Origin: Danxiaibacter flavus
GTDB taxonomy: Bacteria; Bacteroidota; Bacteroidia; Chitinophagales; Chitinophagaceae
NCBI RefSeq assembly: GCF_041060425.1
Contig: NZ_JAULBC010000007.1
Span: 124,001-188,000 of the forward strand
DNA length: 64,000 nt
Direction of reading: 5' to 3'
Shown here: piece by piece, positions 47,471 through 56,201 of the stretch
How positions within the stretch are numbered: the first letter of the stretch is position 1
Layout: every line of letters begins with the position of its first letter
The notes under the pieces: model-generated
Told to the model about the DNA's origin: nothing
Database searches by the model: none
What the model saw: only the letters and a program-made list of their open reading frames with translations
Translations under genes and position numbers: made by a program

Positions 47471-48013
47471 CAGCATGCTATAACAAACAGATAAAGACGT
47501 AGCTGTTGTGTTTATTTTTCCGTATGAAGAATTGGAACACCATTGCGGTCATCGTTTTTAAAAACGGTGTATCGTCCCTCCTATCGTGCAAGACAGATTG
47601 GGATGTTGCGATTTTTTTCATTACCGTTCCGCCTGCCCGATCAGTTCATACGGGCTTTAGCGAACGGAAACATAGGCCTAACAACATGGCTTTAGCCACA
47701 GGTTATAATGTTGGGCTAAAGCCTTGTTTAAATTCAGTTCACTATCCGTCGGTTAAAACCGACCGCATTGAATGAAAATAAACTCCTCTATACCCGATTT
47801 GTGATTTTTTGCTCTGTGGCACTCCGTGTCTACTTCTGCCTTTCCTGTGTAATAATAAAATACAGTTACGCAGAGACACAAGGAGCTACACGGCGAATGG
47901 CTTCAGATCTTCCAAACGAATTGTGATTAGACAATAACTCTGTCCCCAAAGTTGACGACGCATACTAAACTAAACCACATTGAATTGCCTATAAACCTTC
48001 TGTACGTTTGCTC
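47471..48013. other. Intergenic region with palindromic repeat elements
   Basis: Contains the two-hairpin element at 47660-47775 (separate entry) and a degenerate repeat near 47805-47900 of the 'ACGCAGAGACACAAGG' family. No gene; a 90-codon frame at 47506 runs through the repeat. Confidence 0.6.
47660..47775. repeat. Two-hairpin intergenic repeat element
   Basis: GGCTTTAGCC (47688-47697) pairs with GGCTAAAGCC (47714-47723); GTCGGTTAAAACCGAC (47748-47763) is a second perfect palindrome. The layout, a '-GGCTTTAGCC-' hairpin followed by a 'GGTTAAAACC' hairpin, is one I associate with dispersed repeats of Chitinophagaceae-type genomes (from memory). Confidence 0.65.
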
Positions 48014-48430
48014 TTAAGACAATTTATTTTTCCCCTTTGTTAACCTCTGCTCAACAACGGCCCTGCGTTTAAGAAGGGAGAGAATGAAACGGTCCTGGCT
48101 TACCGGTATTCCTTTGGTATCTATAAGCTGCAATGATCGCGCTAGTGATAGGCTCGTGCGGGCAATGTGTCTATGCGCTTTGGTCCATGCTTTTTGCTTT
48201 GCCACGAGGCCTTCCTTATAATTCCTGATGACGCTGTTAATCACCTGCATCTCTTTTTTGTACGCCTTCATACGGCGCAATACCACCAGCAGACGGGATA
48301 TTATCCGCCGGTCTGACGGTGACTGCCTGTACAAACCTTCATAATGGCGGGCTACATCAGTAAGTTCGGCCTCCTCTTCCATTTGTCGTGCCTGCGCAAG
48401 CGTTTCGGAGTTTATTGCTTGTTTTGCCAT
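48014..48430 (-). CDS. Small helical protein of unknown function
   Basis: 138 residues, unrecognised. Strongly helical and basic, with 'MEEEAELTDVARHYEGLYRQ' resembling a TPR-like helix pair, then 'RLLVVLRRMKAYKKEMQVIN' and a C-terminal Lys/Arg-rich tail 'RRAVVEQRLTKGKNK'. No membrane helix or enzyme motif. It stands in a minus-strand run with two further small genes (48603, 49008), spaced 170 bp and 30 bp. Confidence 0.6.
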   Translation of the reverse strand: MAKQAINSETLAQARQMEEEAELTDVARHYEGLYRQSPSDRRIISRLLVVLRRMKAYKKEMQVINSVIRNYKEGLVAKQKAWTKAHRHIARTSLSLARSLQLIDTKGIPVSQDRFILSLLKRRAVVEQRLTKGKNKLS

Positions 48431-48602
48431 GGTGTTATAATATCAATGTGCATACCAAATAGTTGCCGGATTTTAGATCAGCGTGATTAGCGTATCGCAT
48501 CCAAAGAACCGGCAAACAAAAAATGCTTTCAAATGAAAGCATCTTTTGTTGAACACTCACAACATAAAAACTACAAACAACCTGAATTCTCAAAAAGCAA
48601 GG

Positions 48603-48977
48603 TTAAATGATTTTTTCTTTGTCACCGGGCTCAGCCTTACCTTCATTTTTTGGCCCCTTTGATTTACCCCATTCAATGTCATCTGCATCATCCTCTGAAA
48701 TATCATTCTCTTCAAGATCCGCTTCATCCAGAACAGGTTCATCGTCATCTTCTGCGCCGCCCTCTTCGCTGTCAACATCCTCATCTTCCTCAGAAAGATC
48801 GTCTTCCCCGAGGTCATCTTCATCTTCATCTAACAAGTCATCGCTACCTTCTCTTTTATCCTGCTCACTGTCTATATCCTGATCTTCACCGGTACTACTG
48901 TTTACAACAGAATCGTCAGTATTGAGATTTTTCTTAGGATCATTACTCTGTGGTGTGTTTGTGGGATTTTTTTTCAT
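48603..48977 (-). CDS. Highly acidic low-complexity protein
   Basis: 124 residues, about half Asp/Glu, as in 'LLDEDEDDLGEDDLSEEDED'. N-terminal Ser/Asn-rich part and Lys-rich tail. Disordered; possibly a histone-like or stress-protection protein (inference). Codon bias for GAT/GAA in a single frame supports coding. Confidence 0.55.
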   Translation of the reverse strand: MKKNPTNTPQSNDPKKNLNTDDSVVNSSTGEDQDIDSEQDKREGSDDLLDEDEDDLGEDDLSEEDEDVDSEEGGAEDDDEPVLDEADLEENDISEDDADDIEWGKSKGPKNEGKAEPGDKEKII

Positions 48978-49007
48978 AATATAAATTTTTCTTTGTGTTA
49001 AAAACGG

Positions 49008-49262
49008 TTATTTTTCGTGATTATCTCCCTGATCGTGTCCACTGGTTTTAACGAGTTTATTATAAATACCCAGTAACAAAAATGGAGCGGCCCATTGCCC
49101 GAAAAAAAGCGCAGCATGCGGCTTTTTAAAACACTTTAATGTCAAAGAAATGCCCATGGCTGCCAAGGCTGCAACCAGGTATGCAGTAGACGGAATAAGC
49201 GCGGTCTTATCTTCAATTTCTTCGGTCAAAGGGCCTTCCTGATAAACTGAATTTTCTATCAT
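49008..49262 (-). CDS. Small two-helix membrane protein of unknown function
   Basis: 84 residues. Acidic N-terminal 20 residues, then two hydrophobic helices at about 27-43 ('AYLVAALAAMGISLTLK') and 50-68 ('AALFFGQWAAPFLLLGIYN'), and a polar tail. No family recognised. Located 30 bp upstream of the acidic protein gene on the same strand, so probably one transcript. Confidence 0.65.
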   Translation of the reverse strand: MIENSVYQEGPLTEEIEDKTALIPSTAYLVAALAAMGISLTLKCFKKPHAALFFGQWAAPFLLLGIYNKLVKTSGHDQGDNHEK

Positions 49263-49786
49263 AAAGTATTATTTTTAATTGAACGAATAGCAGTCTTTAA
49301 TGGCTGTGACCGCTTGTTCAAATAAATCAAACCGCATTCCAGTAGAAGATGATCGTTTGATTATTGCCTGTTAACAGCTGAAAGTGAAATATAGGATGCT
49401 GTGCTGGAGTCAAAATATCCCCTTGCAATTGCTCAACTGTTTATTTGTTCCCCATTTTATGCCGGTAAATCTCAAAAAAGAAGTTTTGGCATGATCCGCT
49501 TCGCTAAAACTAACTTTTTGTTACATAGGCGAAACAGCCGGAGAAGACGCAGCGTTGCACAGAGAATATGCTTCCATGCAGCACGGCAGCAGAGGTCTCC
49601 CGAATATTGACCTGATCGTGATACCTTATACGAGTTGCATTCGGCCAGCTCCTAACTAAATGACATTGTATTCAAAATGCTGATTTTCATGAACAGGAAG
49701 CTCGGCTGGAGCTTTAAATGTTCTTAACTAAATGACGTTGGGCTTTTTGTGCACGGTTATTGTGCCGAACATAAAAACCTATTTTT
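49263..49786. repeat. Intergenic repeats upstream of the dodecin gene
   Basis: 49660-49742 is a partial copy of the palindromic element of 10948: 'AACTAAATGACATT', 'AAAATGCTGATTTTC', 'ACAGGAAGCTCGGCTGGAGC' and 'TTCTTAACTAAATGACG'. 49490-49560 carries another dispersed-repeat fragment. No gene. Confidence 0.65.
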
Positions 49787-50023
49787 ATGAGTATTGTAAA
49801 AGTCATAGAAGTAATCTCATCATCCGAAACAGGATTTGATGACGCCATAAAAAACGCTGTTGCCGAAACATCAAAAACAGTAAGAAACATCGACTCAATT
49901 TATGTCAAGGATTTTAAGGTGCATGTGAAAGACGGCAGTATAAGTTCGTACGGTGTTATTTGCAAGGTATCCTTCAGGGTTGAACCTGGACAAAGCAAGG
50001 TAGAGGCGTCTTTGCCGCATTGA
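49787..50023 (+). CDS. Dodecin family protein
   Basis: 78 residues. 'VKVIEVISSSETGFDDAIKNA' and 'RNIDSIYVKDFKVHVKDG' follow the beta-alpha-beta-beta dodecin fold. Dodecins are small 12-mers that store flavin or CoA. The length is typical. Not linked to a flavin gene here; neighbours are small stress-type genes. The start ATG at 49787 is preceded by AT-rich sequence. Confidence 0.85.
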   Translation: MSIVKVIEVISSSETGFDDAIKNAVAETSKTVRNIDSIYVKDFKVHVKDGSISSYGVICKVSFRVEPGQSKVEASLPH

Positions 50024-50180
50024 GTTGAGTTTAAAATGTCAACCAAAAATTAAATGTCAAAAGTAAAAAATCAAAAGGCAAAACATTGGCCTTGAAGAGC
50101 AAACATGTTATTATAAACTCTTAATAACTGGAAGTTTTGAATGTTGATTTTTTACTTTTGGTTTTATAGCTGAAAGCTGA

Positions 50181-50624
50181 TTATAAAGCATCCATGTATT
50201 TTTGCCTATGATCAAGATCAGCATCAAGCGTTTGCAGCTGATCATCAATTAAGCTCCGGGTAACCTCATCGAGCAGATCATTTTGCAGGGCATATTCATA
50301 AGTATTTTTAAGCGTTGCCTGTTCCGTTTCGCAGGATGCAAGAAATGGCTGGCGGGGCGTAGCATCAAACTGTTTTTGTTCATTTTTCCAATGTTGATAT
50401 ACAGGTCCGGGTTTACCAATGGTAACACCATCCAGCGTGCTTTTCTGCGCATCGAGATCATACTGAAAAAGACGACTTTCTTCCATCATATTCGCCATTA
50501 TTTTTCTTAGATCAAGATCCAGGTTATCTGAGTGCTGCAGCACATGTAAATAGTTTGTTATCCGGTTTTCATGAATCATGCTTAGATCATGCAATAACTC
50601 TGAGATATTCTGACGCTGTTTCAT
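50181..50624 (-). CDS. Four-helix-bundle protein, DUF2383-like
   Basis: 147 residues, helical. 'ISELLHDLSMIHENRITNYL' and 'YEYALQNDLLDEVTRSLI', with His/Glu spacing as in ferritin-like bundles, fit the PA2169/DUF2383 group. Metal ligands are not certain. Faces the dodecin gene with 157 bp between their ends. Role unknown; stress-related use is inference. Confidence 0.7.
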   Translation of the reverse strand: MKQRQNISELLHDLSMIHENRITNYLHVLQHSDNLDLDLRKIMANMMEESRLFQYDLDAQKSTLDGVTIGKPGPVYQHWKNEQKQFDATPRQPFLASCETEQATLKNTYEYALQNDLLDEVTRSLIDDQLQTLDADLDHRQKYMDAL

Positions 50625-51298
50625 ATTAGGCGTTTTTATTTAGTAACAATTATGTTGCCATCCAGTAAACATTGCAAATCCGTGATCGCGCAGGGGTTTA
50701 AAGTTACGAATAAGACGAATGGGAAACGCGAAGAGGGATTGAAACACGGAGACACGAGGACAGGAGAAACACGGAGAGGTTGGGAGACACGAACGACACA
50801 AAGAAGTAGGAAGAATTTTGCCACGAAGACTCGAAGGACAGAAAGGAGCACAAAGAATTTTTAAGAAGCGCTAAAGCGCTGAAAGGGCGAATTGGAAACA
50901 CGGAGACACATGGACACGGAGAAACACGGAGAAGGTCGGAAACACGAAGACGCGAAGGACACAAAGGGGCACGAAGAATTTTAAGAAGGCACTAATGCGC
51001 TGAAAAAGGACACAAAGATTATGCTGGCAGGAAGAATTTGCCACGAAGACGCGAAGGAAGCAAAGGGGCACAAAGATTTTTTAAGAAGGCGCTGAAGCGC
51101 TGAGAAGAGCACAAAGATTTATGCAATTATGTTATTACAGTTTACTGATGTTGAGAGAAAGTTTTTGTAAGGACATTGAAATATATGATCGCCTCCGGTA
51201 TTTCGAAGTGGCCTAAATTTGCCGTTAAACTATTGGCTGAAAAGGATTTCGATTTAATAGGTTCAAATTCTGTTCGGACAAAATATAAATAACAAACT
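50625..51298. repeat. Degenerate intergenic repeats
   Basis: Repeated motifs of 'AACACGGAGACACG', 'CACGAAGACGCGAAGG', 'CACAAAGA' and 'AAGAAGCGCTGAAGCGCTGA' type, arranged in about three diverged blocks (50700-50880, 50880-51000, 51000-51115). Similar fragments occur near 6715, 38995 and 47810. No gene. Confidence 0.75.
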
Positions 51299-51862
51299 AT
51301 GAAATTTCGTTACCAAACCGTTTGCTGCCTCACTGTTCTTATGCTGGCTTTCGTTTTTACATCAAAAGCGCAGGATTATGTGTCTGCCACAAATCCCGCA
51401 CGTACGGGCAGAGCACCGGGTGTGCAGGTAAAAGCAGTTGACACCAGCGGATCTACAAAAACTTATGTGTTGATTTTTTCGAAGGGCGACGAAGTGGTTT
51501 CGGGTCTGACAGAATTCGCGCAAAAATACCAGGTAAAAAGTGCGCATTATACCGGCATTGGCGATGCGACTACAGCCAAAGTTGGCTGGTATGATTATGA
51601 ACGTAAAATGTTTAAGATCATTCCCCTGAATGAACCTGCTGAAATTACTTCATTGATAGGTGACATTGCGATGTTTAACGGAAAGCCTGTAGCACATTCA
51701 CATATAAACCTGGCTACATCAGACGGAACCAGTCATGGCGGTCACTTACTGGAAGCTTTTATCGGCCCTACACTGGAAGTTTTTGTGACTGTTCATCCCG
51801 TTGCGCTGAATAAAAAATTGAACAAAGAGTTTGAAGCAGGCGTGATAGACCCGTCTTTGTAG
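51299..51862 (+). CDS. Exported PPC/DUF296-domain protein
   Basis: 187 residues with a signal peptide ending about 'FTSKAQ'. Residues about 50-180 form the PPC/DUF296 fold: 'YVLIFSKGDEVVSGLTEFAQ', 'HYTGIGDATTAKVGWYD' and the signature 'HSHINLATSDGTSHGGHLLEAFIG' in part ('GGHLLEAF'). In cytoplasm such domains are linked to DNA binding in plants. Here the export signal makes that unlikely, so an enzymatic or binding role outside the cytoplasm is inferred. Octamer repeats start right behind the stop codon. Confidence 0.82.
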   Translation: MKFRYQTVCCLTVLMLAFVFTSKAQDYVSATNPARTGRAPGVQVKAVDTSGSTKTYVLIFSKGDEVVSGLTEFAQKYQVKSAHYTGIGDATTAKVGWYDYERKMFKIIPLNEPAEITSLIGDIAMFNGKPVAHSHINLATSDGTSHGGHLLEAFIGPTLEVFVTVHPVALNKKLNKEFEAGVIDPSL

Positions 51863-51959
51863 GAAGAGCGTAAGACATGTAAGACATGTAAGACAGTAAG
51901 ACCGTAAGACAGTAAGACCGTAAGACATGTAAGACAGTGAAAAAATAGTAAGAGAGTAA
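51863..51959. repeat. Octamer tandem array between convergent genes
   Basis: TAAGACAG, TAAGACCG and TAAGACATG units run from about 51873 to 51955, in the same orientation as the upstream plus-strand gene, and end at the 3' end of the minus-strand kinase (stop 51960). Same unit as at 13192 and 30958. Confidence 0.88.
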
Positions 51960-54038
51960 TTACTTAGAGGGAAGGGAGAAACTGAATGTGGATCCTCTTC
52001 CTTCTTCGCTTTGAACATTTATATTTCCACCGTGGCGGTTTATTATTTGCGAGCTTATGTATAAACCCAGGCCCATTCCGGAAAAGTTTTGGTTTTTGAC
52101 ATTGTTCACCCTGTAAAAACGCTCAAATACACGGTATTGCTCACTCTTTGATATACCAATTCCGTAGTCCTGAACGCTAACTGTTACATTGTTGTTTTCA
52201 TCTGTTCGTGTTGACACAACTATCTCACCACCATCTGGCGAGTATTTTATTGCATTACTCACCAGATTGGTGACTACCTGTCCGATGCGTTCTTTGTCAA
52301 CAACAACAGGTTTAAGTTCTCCGGCATTAAACAATATTTTGTGAATAGCAGAAATGCGTTTTAGCTCCTCCAGGCGTTCTGTTATCAGTGCATTCAAATC
52401 TGCTTCTTCCACAAACAACTGGAGCTGCCCCTCGGATATTTTTCCAGTATCCAGAAGATCTTTGGTGAGACTCGTAAGCCTGTCAATTTGTTTATGCAGT
52501 TTTTTCATGAGTGTTGCACTCATCCTGTCCCCTGTTTCTTCAAATGCCTCCATCATTATCTCGGCATAGGTTTTCATACTGGTGATGGGTGTTTTGAGCT
52601 CATGGCTGGCAATTCCTATAAATTCATCTTTTTGCTTTAAAAGCTGTTTTAAATGCACTTCATTTTTTCGCAGTGCATTTTCAGCCTCTGTTCTTTCATT
52701 CAGCTCTGTATCCCGTGAAATAATGATCGCGGCTGCATGTGCCACTATCCCCGCCAGCTCCAGTTCCCTGGCCGTTGGGTTCCGGGGTTCTTCGAAATAC
52801 ATGGCAAATGTGCCTACAACGGGCCCCCCGGCAGTTCGTACCGGAAACGACCAGGAAGCACGGTAATTGTGTTTGCGCGCAATTGGCAGCCATGGTTCCC
52901 AAACTGGGTCAAGCTCTACATCGGGCGTAATTACCGTCTCTCCCGTATGCATTGCCAGGCCGCAGGCCAGTGATTCAGGGCCTACTTTAAATCCGTTTAT
53001 ATCATGACCATATTCCTCAGACATACCTGCAACAAGGTGCAGCCCCTGTCCTCCCTGCGGGATCAGATAAAAAGATGCTCTCGCCTCACCGCTTGTTTGA
53101 GCTGTAACAGTATGGATCAGGGCCTCTAATGACGTAGCGAGTGATTGTCCGCTCATCGCTGCCTGAAATGCCTCTTTCTGCCCATTCAGCCAGGCTTCAC
53201 TTTCATGCAAGGCCTTTTCGGCCTGTTTGCGTTCTGTAATATCCGTAAACACATTAATGGCTCCGATAAGTTTTCCGTTTGCATCAAAGAGCGGATCAAT
53301 GTTTACATTTACCACCAGCCGCAGGCCCGAAGGTTGCTCCACCACCAGTTCAAGATCCCTTACAGTGCGGCCTTCCAATATCGCATCTGCCATCGGACAT
53401 GACTCGTGCATAAGTAATATCCCATCCTGCGACCACATTCTGAATGATCCGGAGAATTTTTCCTGCACATCATTTAATTTCGGTTCCCTGCCCCATAATT
53501 CTGCTGCGCGGCGGTTAAAGAAAGTGATCCGTCCCTCAGCATCACAGGTATAAACCGCTGCAGGCATCAATGACAAAAGTTGGCGCATTCGTCCCTGGCT
53601 ATCACGCAAAGCTTCTTCAGCCAATTTCTGCTCTATAATGTCTGCGGCCTGCCTCGCAAGCACATCAAATAAATTGAGCTCCCTGACTGAAGGCTGATGC
53701 TTTTTCTTCCAATGCGTAGAGATCATTCCCAGCGGTTTGCCTGATCTGCTCACAAGTGGTGTTGATTGCATGGCAATAATACCAGACAAACGATAAGCTT
53801 CATGATCAGCCCCACCTATTTCAATTTCAACATCATCCACATCTGCAAATACTATCCGCTCGCCCTTTGCCAGTGCCAGCCCGCATGAGGTTGTTGAATC
53901 GATGTTTATCCGCCGCCATGTTTCAGCGGACTGCGGATGAAATCCTTTGTGGGTTAACAATAGTAACTCGTTTGTTTTGGGATCCACCGTCTGTATACTC
54001 GCTGTGTCAGCATGCATAATATTAATGGCTGATTCCAT
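51960..54038 (-). CDS. Histidine kinase, C-terminal half of a nonsense-split gene
   Basis: 692 residues from ATG 54038. Domains: GAF about 5-130 ('INIMHADTASIQTVDP'), PAS about 140-265, GAF about 285-440, HisKA with an intact 'IASHELKTPITSMKTY' (His479), ATPase ('LVSNAIKYSPDGGE', 'DYGIGISKSEQ', 'GMGLGLYI'). The reading frame is the same as that of the upstream ORF 54048-55127; only a TAA codon (54048-54050) and three codons lie between. The first GAF starts exactly at the break, with no normal ribosome-binding site. See 54048. Confidence 0.85.
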   Translation of the reverse strand: MESAINIMHADTASIQTVDPKTNELLLLTHKGFHPQSAETWRRINIDSTTSCGLALAKGERIVFADVDDVEIEIGGADHEAYRLSGIIAMQSTPLVSRSGKPLGMISTHWKKKHQPSVRELNLFDVLARQAADIIEQKLAEEALRDSQGRMRQLLSLMPAAVYTCDAEGRITFFNRRAAELWGREPKLNDVQEKFSGSFRMWSQDGILLMHESCPMADAILEGRTVRDLELVVEQPSGLRLVVNVNIDPLFDANGKLIGAINVFTDITERKQAEKALHESEAWLNGQKEAFQAAMSGQSLATSLEALIHTVTAQTSGEARASFYLIPQGGQGLHLVAGMSEEYGHDINGFKVGPESLACGLAMHTGETVITPDVELDPVWEPWLPIARKHNYRASWSFPVRTAGGPVVGTFAMYFEEPRNPTARELELAGIVAHAAAIIISRDTELNERTEAENALRKNEVHLKQLLKQKDEFIGIASHELKTPITSMKTYAEIMMEAFEETGDRMSATLMKKLHKQIDRLTSLTKDLLDTGKISEGQLQLFVEEADLNALITERLEELKRISAIHKILFNAGELKPVVVDKERIGQVVTNLVSNAIKYSPDGGEIVVSTRTDENNNVTVSVQDYGIGISKSEQYRVFERFYRVNNVKNQNFSGMGLGLYISSQIINRHGGNINVQSEEGRGSTFSFSLPSK

Positions 54039-54047
54039 CAGCGCTTC

Positions 54048-55127
54048 TTAAAGCGCTTCTATATTATTCTCTTCAATAACGCGGTTACTGAATTGCTGCA
54101 GTTTTTTTGTATCCTCAAGCTCCCTTGTCAGTAGCTCTTCAGCCTTCGCTCTTTCTACGGCTTCCCAGGTACGTTCGGCCACCTCCTGTACCAGATCAAT
54201 TTCGCTTTGTTTCCATCTTCTTGGTTTAATGTTGTGGACCGCCAAAATTGCCACCCACTCACCTTTTTTCACCAACGGCACGGCAATATAAGCCCCTTTG
54301 TTTGCTAAGGCCAGCACGGCGCGTTCTGCACCGGAAATGACAGGGTCGGTTGTTGTATCATAAGATACCTGTACTTTTCCCGCACAATACCCGTCTACCA
54401 TACATTCACCAAAATCCTGGTGCCGGAATTTTCCCGTCATCGCCGGAAGTCCGTCGCCATAGCTGTGATTGATATACACATAATCTCCAACTACTTCGCC
54501 GTAATGTGATTGATTTGCTTTCAGGTGTTCACCTAAAAGATCAGCAGCAACAGCCTGCACCTGCACGGCATCTCCAATTTGACGAAGGGCCTCGTTCAAC
54601 TTAATTAAAAATGCGTGTCGATCCTCAGCCTTTTTTCTTTCAGTGATATCGTTGAAAAATACCGCTACCTGTTTTTTTTCCGGTTTATCAATGGGAACAG
54701 CAAATACCTCGTACCATACGCCACCGATGAGATTGCTTGCTTCATTTTCAAAATGAACGGATTTACCTGTCTTCACAACATCACCATATATCTGAAACCA
54801 ATGTTCTTCCTGGCCCGGCTCCAGCTCCTTTATTGTTTTGCCAATGGCATTTTGAAGGCCCGTTTGTTTTTCAAACACCGGATTTGTTTCAAGAAAACGG
54901 TAGTCTATTGCTGTACCTGCATCGTCAAACAATACTTCAATAATACAGAACCCCTGTTCCATATTATTGAATAATGTAAGGTATTTATTAGTGGTATTCT
55001 GTTTCGCTTCAATTTGAATAGGAACCTGTCCCATATTAAACCGGTAGTTTTCTCCTCCTAATTGCTGCTCCCGCTGACCATTTACGGCGCTTTCCCTGGT
55101 ATGTTGCAGAAAATCGTCACTGTTCAT
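54048..55127 (-). CDS. PAS-GAF protein, N-terminal half of a nonsense-split kinase gene
   Basis: 359 residues. PAS about 45-165 ('NNMEQGFCIIEVLFDDAGTA', 'VAVFFNDITERKKAEDR'), GAF about 170-325, and a coiled coil ending 'EENNIEAL' followed by TAA. In-frame after the stop: 'EALMESAINIMHAD', which continues the normal linker into the next GAF. Related kinases usually read NNIEALY at this point, so TAT or TAC to TAA is the simplest change. No kinase domain of its own. Confidence 0.85.
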   Translation of the reverse strand: MNSDDFLQHTRESAVNGQREQQLGGENYRFNMGQVPIQIEAKQNTTNKYLTLFNNMEQGFCIIEVLFDDAGTAIDYRFLETNPVFEKQTGLQNAIGKTIKELEPGQEEHWFQIYGDVVKTGKSVHFENEASNLIGGVWYEVFAVPIDKPEKKQVAVFFNDITERKKAEDRHAFLIKLNEALRQIGDAVQVQAVAADLLGEHLKANQSHYGEVVGDYVYINHSYGDGLPAMTGKFRHQDFGECMVDGYCAGKVQVSYDTTTDPVISGAERAVLALANKGAYIAVPLVKKGEWVAILAVHNIKPRRWKQSEIDLVQEVAERTWEAVERAKAEELLTRELEDTKKLQQFSNRVIEENNIEAL

Positions 55128-55504
55128 AATACTTCAAAATTTGTTCGTGTAAGTTAGTAAAAGCCCGCGCATTTGTAGAAGAACCGGTTATTGAAAATAG
55201 TAATGCTTTTCCGGGAAAACCTATTCTTTTTTGACGCTCAGGATCTATATTGCATACAGTCGAAATAAAACAAAAAACAAGCGACCGGCGCGATAATATA
55301 CCTGTGCACAAAGAATGTACGATCGTTAGCGGAACAGACTATCGGGCATTAGAACCAGGACTAAAGCGGGCATATATTAAAAAGCAAAACTGTACTCCCG
55401 GGCCGGAAAGTACAGCTGCCATCAAACATTTTCCAACCGAAGATGAAAATACCTGCAAAATATAAATTGAGCGATGTAAAAAGAGTCTACATCAGGCTCA
55501 GGTA
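55128..55504. other. Intergenic region, nothing recognised
   Basis: 377 bp between minus-strand genes. No repeat family, hairpin or clear gene was recognised. Confidence 0.45.
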
Positions 55505-55813
55505 TCAAGCTGAAACGATGCCGGTTTGTGTGTTTACCAGCCATCGAAAAACAGATACTTCACTTTTAATATCTATCGGCAATTTTTCTCTCAGGATCTT
55601 TTCCAGTAGTTTCACTTCTTTCAGACTTACCTGTTGAACTGCCTGAGCAAAATAATTGATCATGTATAAAATATGGTTTCCATTGTAACGGTCAAACGAG
55701 CGACGGGTAGGTTCCTGCACCTCAAATTCACTCCGCTCTGCTAAATTTTCATCCCAGGAATAATCGGCTTCAGAAAGATCTTCTTTTTTAAAACCTAAAG
55801 TATTTTGATTCAT
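55505..55813 (-). CDS. Small protein of unknown function
   Basis: 102 residues, unrecognised. Acidic N-terminus ('KEDLSEADYSWDENLAERSE'), a central Tyr-rich part and a helical C-terminus ('KEVKLLEKILREKLPIDIK'). Soluble. The frame is well supported by composition. No partner. Confidence 0.55.
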   Translation of the reverse strand: MNQNTLGFKKEDLSEADYSWDENLAERSEFEVQEPTRRSFDRYNGNHILYMINYFAQAVQQVSLKEVKLLEKILREKLPIDIKSEVSVFRWLVNTQTGIVSA

Positions 55814-56201
55814 ATTGTTAAATTAAATGTTCGTTTTACGGACGTGGACAGATTAAGAAATTAAGGCTGAATAAAAATGCTAAAGGGTAATTGACTTAAC
55901 AGAAAGCAATTTGTAACGAAAAGAGCGTGCTATTTCAGAAAGCTGCTTTATAGAGATAGTCTATTTTTCAACGCGGCTGTTAATCTTTAAAGTATATACT
56001 AAAGGCATTGTTATTTTAGCGACATTTGCATTTTTACCGACAGCATTCACTCTCTTAATCGCGGCCTAAAAAAGGACTGGCACGCAGTTTCATATATCGT
56101 ATCGGGCTCTTGTGCATTATGTTGTAACTACCGCATCCTATGTGTGGCAGAATATTGTTACAGCATGGCCTGATTAATATTTTAAAATAATCACAAACAT
56201 T
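55814..56201. other. Upstream region of the cold-shock-domain gene
   Basis: 388 bp between divergent genes. No gene or repeat seen. A long leader, as is common for cold-shock genes, is possible, but no conserved element was recognised. Confidence 0.45.

Noticed and set aside
47506..47775. 89-codon open frame
   Set aside because: Its second half is the two-hairpin repeat element.
51299..51862. Transcription factor call for the PPC protein
   Set aside because: The signal peptide argues against a DNA-binding role in the cytoplasm.
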